A stretch of 11,305 bases of DNA from JAGMDK01 sp023128695 (lineage in GTDB: Bacteria > Planctomycetota > Phycisphaerae > UBA1845 > Fen-1342). The stretch spans positions 1-11,305 of the forward strand of contig DAOVQG010000143.1 of NCBI GenBank assembly GCA_030628805.1, written 5' to 3'. Made by a program: the position numbers and the translations under genes. The notes below the pieces were generated by a model. It made no database searches and was not told where the DNA came from. It saw only the letters and a list, made by a program, of their open reading frames with translations. This document shows, one piece after another, positions 6,903 through 11,305 of this stretch (position 1 is its first letter; each line of letters opens with the position of its first letter).

Positions 6903-8702
6903 TTATTCCGCCGCGCGATTTGCCGCGGCCGCGTGCCACGGATAACGCGCGGCGTAGACCGCGCAGCACACCGCAATCAGGACCAGATCGATCCCGCCTA
7001 TCAAGAACATGTAACGGGCAACCGCGCCCGTGCCGAAACCGTAGCTGTGTAAACCGATGCCCAACAGATAGTTCACGCCGACGTAAGTCATGACGATCAG
7101 CCAAAACGCCAGCACGCTCTTCAAGGCGGTCGCAAACCGGCCGCGCGGCAGCACGAAGATCAGCATGGCCACCGCCGCCCCGCACAATGCCAACTGTTTT
7201 GCTGCGGTTAGCGGGCCGAGCTTCGGCACCACCACCACGGCCAAGCCCACTCCCAGCAGAGCGCCCACCACGTACATCCACCACGCCACACGTGCGCGGT
7301 TGATGCGCACGTGCAGAATGGCCAGGTAGCCCAGGAATGCGACCAGCGACCATACTTCCTTGGGATCCCAACCCCAGTAGCGCCCCCAGGACGAGGCGGC
7401 CCACATGCTGCCGGTGATGATCCCGGCCAGCAGAAGAAGCGAACCGACGTGTACGTACCAGTAGTGCAGCGAGTCGATCACGTTTGCCAAATCGCGGCGG
7501 CGCGGAGCCGTCGCCATCACGACGAGTTGAACGTGTGCGATCACGACGGCCAGCGCCAGAACCGAGTACGAGACCATGATGATGGGCACGTGGATCGACA
7601 TCCAGACGGTGTCCAGCAAGACCGGCATGATTGGTCGAATGTAATGGTCCAACGGCAGGCAGTCGGCCAGGATCAGCGTCAGCGCGCCCATCCCGGAGGC
7701 CGTCAGCGGCACGACGCGCTGACGCTGAATGAACATCGCCACGATCGCAAACGCGCCCATGCCCCAACTGAGAAACAGCAGTGACTCGTACATGTTGGCG
7801 GCCGGGATGCGCCCCGCGATCTGCCAGCGCAGCGACAGGCCGTAGGTCAGAATCGCAAACCCGGCCAGCATGACGATGATCGCCAGGCCGTCGAACCATT
7901 TGCGCCGGACCAGCAGCGCCCCCGCGGCGAGCACCGCCCCGACCACCATGACAATCCAGGCCGTGCGAAACGGCCGCAGCCGGTTGTAGCGCAGCTCCGT
8001 CGCGATGAGCCCGGGGTCGGTCCGATGCGCCGCCGGCAGCGCTGCCAAAGACTCGACCAGTCGCCGCGACGCGGCCGCAAAGGCCGGGGCGTCGTCCATG
8101 AGGAACGCCAGGCCGAGTTCGGCCCACGCCCCGCGAACCGGGTCGGGGTCCAACTCGTCCGGCGTTGATTCGATCGGATGCCAGACGCCGACGATGTTGT
8201 CCGGGTCCGGGATGGGACGGATCACGTTACCGTTGAAGACCTCCTGAAGCAGGATCAGTTTCTCACTGATGTCGCCGACCTTCGTTTCCAGGGGATTGGG
8301 CTTGCGGCCCCCCGCGATATTGGCGAGGTCGTCGATCAGCCCGCGCAAGTGATGATGTTCGAGCAGTTCCGCGTACGAGTAAGCAGTCTTCGAGGCCGGG
8401 AGCCGCAGCTCGGCCCGCAGCTCGGCGTTGTCGATGCTGAGCAGCGGCTCGTCCGTCCAGCTCCAGGCGTCGAATGTCCAGGCCAGCAGCAGCAACACGG
8501 GGTCGTGACCGCGGTACGACGCATCCCCCGTGACTGATTCGACGATGTCCCGCGCGACCGTGTCCAGCGGCGGCCAGCGTCCGTCGTGCTGAACCGGAAG
8601 CCCTCGAATCACCGTCAGATCGAGCGTCGTCGGCAACTCCGCGGCGGCTGCCGAAGCGCTTACGAGCACCAGGATGGCAAGGCTCAAGCTCGCCCGCATC
8701 AT
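6903..8702 (-). CDS. ccsA: Cytochrome c biogenesis protein CcsA (System II) with large N-terminal extracytoplasmic region (599 aa)
   Basis: CcsA (ResC) is a polytopic membrane protein of the heme-handling superfamily. With ResB it exports heme and ligates it to CxxCH motifs. The tryptophan-rich WWD signature lies at residues 431-454 (SSWGRYWGWDPKEVWSL). Flanking histidines H371 and H552, in outward-facing positions, fit the two heme-ligating P-His of CcsA/CcsBA. The protein begins with a signal-like segment (1-21), then about 220 polar residues starting near LPVQHDGRWPPLDT. From about residue 247 there are roughly ten membrane helices. Classical CcsA lacks this N-terminal region; similar segments occur in fused CcsBA of Bacteroidota and Epsilonproteobacteria, as I recall. 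Its ATG overlaps the resB stop (ATGA), so the two are translationally coupled. The tetraheme cytochrome is an obvious local client. Confidence 0.92.
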   Translation of the reverse strand: MMRASLSLAILVLVSASAAAAELPTTLDLTVIRGLPVQHDGRWPPLDTVARDIVESVTGDASYRGHDPVLLLLAWTFDAWSWTDEPLLSIDNAELRAELRLPASKTAYSYAELLEHHHLRGLIDDLANIAGGRKPNPLETKVGDISEKLILLQEVFNGNVIRPIPDPDNIVGVWHPIESTPDELDPDPVRGAWAELGLAFLMDDAPAFAAASRRLVESLAALPAAHRTDPGLIATELRYNRLRPFRTAWIVMVVGAVLAAGALLVRRKWFDGLAIIVMLAGFAILTYGLSLRWQIAGRIPAANMYESLLFLSWGMGAFAIVAMFIQRQRVVPLTASGMGALTLILADCLPLDHYIRPIMPVLLDTVWMSIHVPIIMVSYSVLALAVVIAHVQLVVMATAPRRRDLANVIDSLHYWYVHVGSLLLLAGIITGSMWAASSWGRYWGWDPKEVWSLVAFLGYLAILHVRINRARVAWWMYVVGALLGVGLAVVVVPKLGPLTAAKQLALCGAAVAMLIFVLPRGRFATALKSVLAFWLIVMTYVGVNYLLGIGLHSYGFGTGAVARYMFLIGGIDLVLIAVCCAVYAARYPWHAAAANRAAE

Positions 8703-10483
8703 GACCCTTTTCGCCTGTGTTCTTGCACGCGTGTGACCAGTATCACGAGCATACCCACCATCATGCCGATGTACCCGGTGAAGACGATGGGCTGGCCCGG
8801 GTCGCGCGCGACGCTCAGGAAGCTGACGGTCTGACCGTGCTCCTGGCGGTAGCTCGACTGGTAAAAAGTATAGCCGCCCAGGCTCGTGGGGTGGTTCATG
8901 CTGATGACCCGGCTGTGGGTTCGCCCGGTGTTCGGATCGGTTAGTGTAACATGGCTCTCGAACGAGCGCGGTCGCCGTCCGCCCGGGTAATATCCCACGC
9001 GAAAGCTATCCAGTGTAATCGAGAAGCCCAGCGCGTCGATGCGGTCGGAATAGGTCAGATCGTATGACGTTCCGGCGACCGTCACGGAGCGGGGCCGGTA
9101 CTTCTGTAACCACAGCTCGTCGCTGATATCCTCGCCCGTGCCGAGCCTCAGCAGAACCGCCGGCGTGCGCGCCTCGCGGATGGGCTCGACCGGCTCAAGC
9201 TTCCATTCGTCCCGGGCGTGCTCGTAGTGGCGCAGCACCCGCAGCTCGCGGTCGGGCCAGGGTGATTGGACGGCGGTATCCATCTCCAGCCGGCGAATGA
9301 AAACATCGAATCCGGGCTGGGCGAAACAGACGTACAGCTCGCCGTTGGGACCCTCGAGCAGTTCCACGGGAGTTGCCGGACGCGCGTCGGACGAAACGGT
9401 CAACACCAGCTTGAACCTGTCGGCTTGCTTCGCCCCGTGCATGGAGGCGAAATCAGGGAACTTCGCAAACGCGCGCAGCATTTCGCCGCCATCGGGACCG
9501 ACGAGTTCGACCTCGACGTACGGGTTCACCGGACGGTCCGAGACGCCCACGACGCGATTGTTCGGCCCCACGGTCGCGTGCGGGAGGTAGCGCAGGACGC
9601 GGGCCGTGTAGCCGGTGTCGCCGAGCGAGACCGGCGCGTCCAAGCCTTCCTCCAGCGGGAATTCGTACGCGGTGCCCTGGTGCTCGAGCCGAATCATGCT
9701 TTTCGACGCCGGTTGAGTCGACGGAGCGGGGTTCACGAGGCGGTCAAGTTCGTCGCGGTCGGCGATCTGACGATAAGAGACCGGCACGCCGCCGACCGTC
9801 GCCGTCTGCCCGGCAAAGACCCAGGCCGGCTCGTCCCGGCCGTCGCCGGACAAGACCAACTCGACCGCCGGCCGGCCGGCGGCGCTGTCGATGTAGCGTC
9901 CGGCCCCCGTGCCGGACGAAGTGTCGTTGAGAACCTGTCTTCGCCATTCGCTGTCCGGGAGGCAGCGGACAACCTCGATGCGCAGGTCGCCCAGGGTCAG
10001 AGGCCGCGCGCCGCGCACCTCGCCCGGGCGGAAACGCCGGCCCAGCGGAGCGCTCCAATCGACCGTGGAGCGGCTTTGGTCGGCGTTGCTCACGACGGTC
10101 AGGGCGTCGCCACCTACGTTGAAGCGGTCTGCGGTCTGCCCTTCGATTAAGCCGACCTGGCCATCCACGCCGAAGTGCTTCGTGACCAACGCGCCGCCGA
10201 ACGTCACCAGGATCGAGACGTGCGCGAGCACGAAGCCGATCTGCCGGCTGGAGAACGGGAAGCGCAGGGCCAAGGCGGACAGGACGTTGACACCCAGCAG
10301 CCAGAGCAGCACCTCGAACCACCACGAATGATAGAACACCGCCAGCGCTTGGTTGGTCCCGTGCGCAGACTCGAAGACCGTTGCACAGGCCATGGCCACC
10401 AAGAGCAACACCAGCAGCACTGCCGCGAACCAGAGTGATCCGAGCGCTTGCAGGACCGAGCGTAGTCCTTTCTGAGTTGCCAT
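8699..10483 (-). CDS. resB: Cytochrome c biogenesis protein ResB/Ccs1 (System II) (594 aa)
   Basis: ResB (Ccs1, CcsB) partners CcsA in System II cytochrome c maturation, holding apocytochrome and heme at the outer face. The architecture is typical. Three N-terminal membrane helices lie near 14-36, 54-74 and 82-102, the third with H88 in AHVSILV, a position usually histidine in the family. A long extracytoplasmic region (about 105-560) follows, then one C-terminal helix (about 566-584) after the family-like DPGQPIVFTGY. The frame is open for 56 further codons upstream, but these translate the TGFQPVGRPV-type repeat. I therefore start at the ATG at 10483, where MATQKGLRS leads straight into the first helix. 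The ribosome site there is poor (GCGGA, five bases before), so the start is less certain than the gene. The stop overlaps the ccsA start. Confidence 0.92.
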   Translation of the reverse strand: MATQKGLRSVLQALGSLWFAAVLLVLLLVAMACATVFESAHGTNQALAVFYHSWWFEVLLWLLGVNVLSALALRFPFSSRQIGFVLAHVSILVTFGGALVTKHFGVDGQVGLIEGQTADRFNVGGDALTVVSNADQSRSTVDWSAPLGRRFRPGEVRGARPLTLGDLRIEVVRCLPDSEWRRQVLNDTSSGTGAGRYIDSAAGRPAVELVLSGDGRDEPAWVFAGQTATVGGVPVSYRQIADRDELDRLVNPAPSTQPASKSMIRLEHQGTAYEFPLEEGLDAPVSLGDTGYTARVLRYLPHATVGPNNRVVGVSDRPVNPYVEVELVGPDGGEMLRAFAKFPDFASMHGAKQADRFKLVLTVSSDARPATPVELLEGPNGELYVCFAQPGFDVFIRRLEMDTAVQSPWPDRELRVLRHYEHARDEWKLEPVEPIREARTPAVLLRLGTGEDISDELWLQKYRPRSVTVAGTSYDLTYSDRIDALGFSITLDSFRVGYYPGGRRPRSFESHVTLTDPNTGRTHSRVISMNHPTSLGGYTFYQSSYRQEHGQTVSFLSVARDPGQPIVFTGYIGMMVGMLVILVTRVQEHRRKGS

Positions 10484-10504
10484 GGCAGTCCGCCGCAAAA
10501 GTCC

Positions 10505-10706
10505 TGTAGCGGCCGGGCTCCGTACCGGCCGTCCCAATGTAGCGGCCGGGCCCCGTACCGGCCGTCCCACCGGCTGGAAGCCGGTGCCACACAATGTAGC
10601 GGCCGGGCTCCGTACCGGCCGTCCCACCGGCTGGAAGCCGGTGCCACACAATGTAGCAGCCGGGCTCCGTCACGGCCGTCCCACCGGCTGGAAGCCGGTG
10701 CCACAC
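10505..10706. repeat. Array of four GTAG-led double-hairpin repeats in the resB leader
   Basis: Units start at 10505, 10538, 10595 and 10652. The middle two are 57 nt and nearly identical; the first is a 33-nt short form lacking the second hairpin; the last is more diverged. Each begins TGTAGC. It then carries a GGCCGG/CCGGCC hairpin (degraded in the fourth unit) and, in units 2-4, CACCGGC/GCCGGTG around a TGGAA loop (for example 10568-10586). Read on the minus strand, the array encodes TGFQPVGRPV-like peptide, a repeat signature I recall from Planctomycetota. It fills most of the 232 nt between the lipoprotein and resB. Confidence 0.85.
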
Positions 10707-10715
10707 GCCTCGGCG

Positions 10716-10994
10716 TCAGCGCCGCGTATTGCTGCGCGGCTGATCGACGACGCGAGGCCGGCTCGGGTCAACAGGCCGTCGCTCGCCTGACATCTCTCGC
10801 CGATCGCGTTCGATGGCCGCCTCGGCCCGTTGGGCGTCCGACTGGGTCATGGCATCAGCGGGAGAGTGTTCACGGCTCTGAGCCGCCTGCACACCTTCCT
10901 CGCGCTGGCCGGTCTCACAGCCGGCAACCGTTCCCAGCAGCCCCACGACCCCGAGCAGAGCAAGCACGACCACAGTGCGATGAGCTCGGCTCAT
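10716..10994 (-). CDS. Small lipoprotein of unknown function (92 aa)
   Basis: This is a secreted lipoprotein that I do not recognise. It starts MSRAHRTVVVLALLGVVGLLG and has a clean lipobox, VAG-C, with the lipidated cysteine at residue 26. The remaining residues are polar and highly charged, rich in Arg, Glu and Asp and ending in Arg- and Pro-rich sequence, with no domain visible and probably disordered. I chose the ATG at 10994 over the in-frame one at 11009 because AAAGGA lies five bases before it. A perfect TATAAT box lies upstream. It is the first gene of the minus-strand run. Whether transcription continues through the hairpin array into resB cannot be told from sequence, so a functional tie to cytochrome assembly is unsupported. 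Confidence 0.7.
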   Translation of the reverse strand: MSRAHRTVVVLALLGVVGLLGTVAGCETGQREEGVQAAQSREHSPADAMTQSDAQRAEAAIERDRREMSGERRPVDPSRPRVVDQPRSNTRR

Positions 10995-11032
10995 GCGAAT
11001 CCTTTCCACGTAGTCTCTACGCTAATACATAT

Positions 11033-11038
11033 ATTATA
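11033..11038 (-). promoter_or_regulatory. -10 box of promoter for the 92-aa lipoprotein
   Basis: A perfect TATAAT lies on the minus strand in an AT-rich patch that stands out from the GC-rich surroundings, 38 nt ahead of the lipoprotein ATG. No good -35 hexamer is found 16-18 nt upstream, so an activator or another sigma factor may help. A small dyad CGTAG/CTACG (11009-11021) lies in the leader. Confidence 0.5.
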
Positions 11039-11111
11039 ACCGATGCGTACGAATCCGCGACCGAGGAATCTAAATGACCGTGCTCGATCGTGCGACAGCG
11101 AAGAGCCGCCG

Positions 11112-11148
11112 TGTGCCACTGCTCTTGAGCTTGCTATTACCCACATTT
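11112..11148 (-). repeat. Right arm of 37-nt perfect inverted repeat
   Basis: This is the exact reverse complement of 195-231, all 37 positions. Here the end also forms a small hairpin, CCCACA/TGTGGG (11140-11153), that the left copy lacks. Confidence 0.8.
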
Positions 11149-11215
11149 GTGGGAATCGCCTCGCATGGGCCGATGATGCTGGTGCCATTTCCGGTCAGAG
11201 GCTTTCGCGCGACGT

Positions 11216-11278
11216 CCGGTACAGGGCCCGGCCGCTACAGCGTGGAGGTGGCGCGCTAGGCCCGGCATTTATGCCGGG
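11216..11278. repeat. Inverted copy of the GTAG repeat plus a palindromic hairpin
   Basis: Bases 11216-11239 match the reverse complement of 10538-10561 at 23 of 24 positions, so the repeat family of the resB leader also occurs here as a short inverted half-unit. Next to it, 11261-11278 forms an 8-bp perfect stem CCCGGCAT/ATGCCGGG with a TT loop, followed by TAAACG rather than a T-run. No supported gene lies between 10995 and 11305. Confidence 0.65.
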
Positions 11279-11305
11279 TAAACGAGCGTTATTCCCCCTC
11301 CTTTC

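Noticed and set aside
6865..8127. 420-codon minus-strand frame overlapping ccsA
   Set aside because: It is a shadow of ccsA in another frame; the ccsA frame has the WWD motif and membrane helices.
10482..10790. Plus-strand 102-codon frame with repeated GRPTGWKPVPHN
   Set aside because: It is a translation of the hairpin array, antisense to the resB leader and the lipoprotein end; the periodic peptide simply reflects DNA repeats.
195..11148. Complete DNA transposon with 37-bp terminal inverted repeats
   Set aside because: No transposase or recombinase gene lies inside, and no direct target duplication is visible at the two outer edges. Kept only as an inverted-repeat observation.
11074..11259. 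Plus-strand 61-codon frame with an AGGA ribosome-like site
   Set aside because: It runs through the 37-nt inverted repeat and the GTAG repeat copy, and its hydrophobic segment is translated repeat. The start signal is decent, so a real small gene is not fully excluded.

Overview
The window is a GC-rich bacterial chromosome segment. It carries one compact minus-strand locus for periplasmic formate oxidation (or CO2 reduction) plus the machinery to attach heme to c-type cytochromes, bordered by small lipoprotein genes and by many GC-rich hairpin repeats. The organism is most likely an uncultured member of Planctomycetota (Phycisphaerae-like). I infer this from the repeat families, one of which reads as TGFQPVGRPV when translated, and from a 66-residue lipoprotein ending in a DWNLIWMADRQ...RW-type tail. 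Both are recalled from such genomes and were not searched here.

Layout, left to right. 1-369: no gene; an imperfect tandem repeat, a plus-strand terminator, one arm of a 37-nt inverted repeat and a promoter. 370-570 (+): small lipoprotein. 571-711: hairpins between convergent genes. 712-1296 (-): GNAT acetyltransferase. 1297-1558: a leader inverted repeat and a hairpin element. 1559-1984 (-): tetraheme cytochrome c. 2004-2924 (-): fdhE. 2925-3100: repeat block flanked by a 26-nt duplication. 3101-3751 (-): fdhB. 3755-6820 (-): fdhA, with an in-frame UGA read as selenocysteine and a SECIS-like hairpin directly after it. 6903-8702 (-): ccsA. 8699-10483 (-): resB. 10484-10715: array of 57-nt repeats. 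10716-10994 (-): lipoprotein. 10995-11305: no gene; a promoter, the second arm of the 37-nt inverted repeat and more hairpin repeat.

How the genes fit together. Transcription runs right to left. ResB and CcsA (System II) move heme across the membrane and ligate it to apocytochromes. FdhA (Tat-exported, Mo/W-bis-MGD, selenocysteine, one Fe-S cluster) and FdhB (12 cysteines, enough for three clusters, no membrane helix) form a soluble exported dimer of the Desulfovibrio type. FdhE is the cytoplasmic maturation factor. The tetraheme cytochrome, probably lipid-anchored, is the likely electron partner and is itself a client of ResB/CcsA. No cytochrome b (gamma) subunit is present. The order fdhA-fdhB-fdhE-cytochrome c matches, as I recall it, the FdhABC3 operon of Desulfovibrio.

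The least ordinary content is non-coding. Several hairpin repeat families occur as inverted or tandem copies, two of them with compensatory stem changes. One block appears to have entered the fdh operon with a flanking duplication. A perfect 37-nt inverted repeat brackets nearly the whole window.
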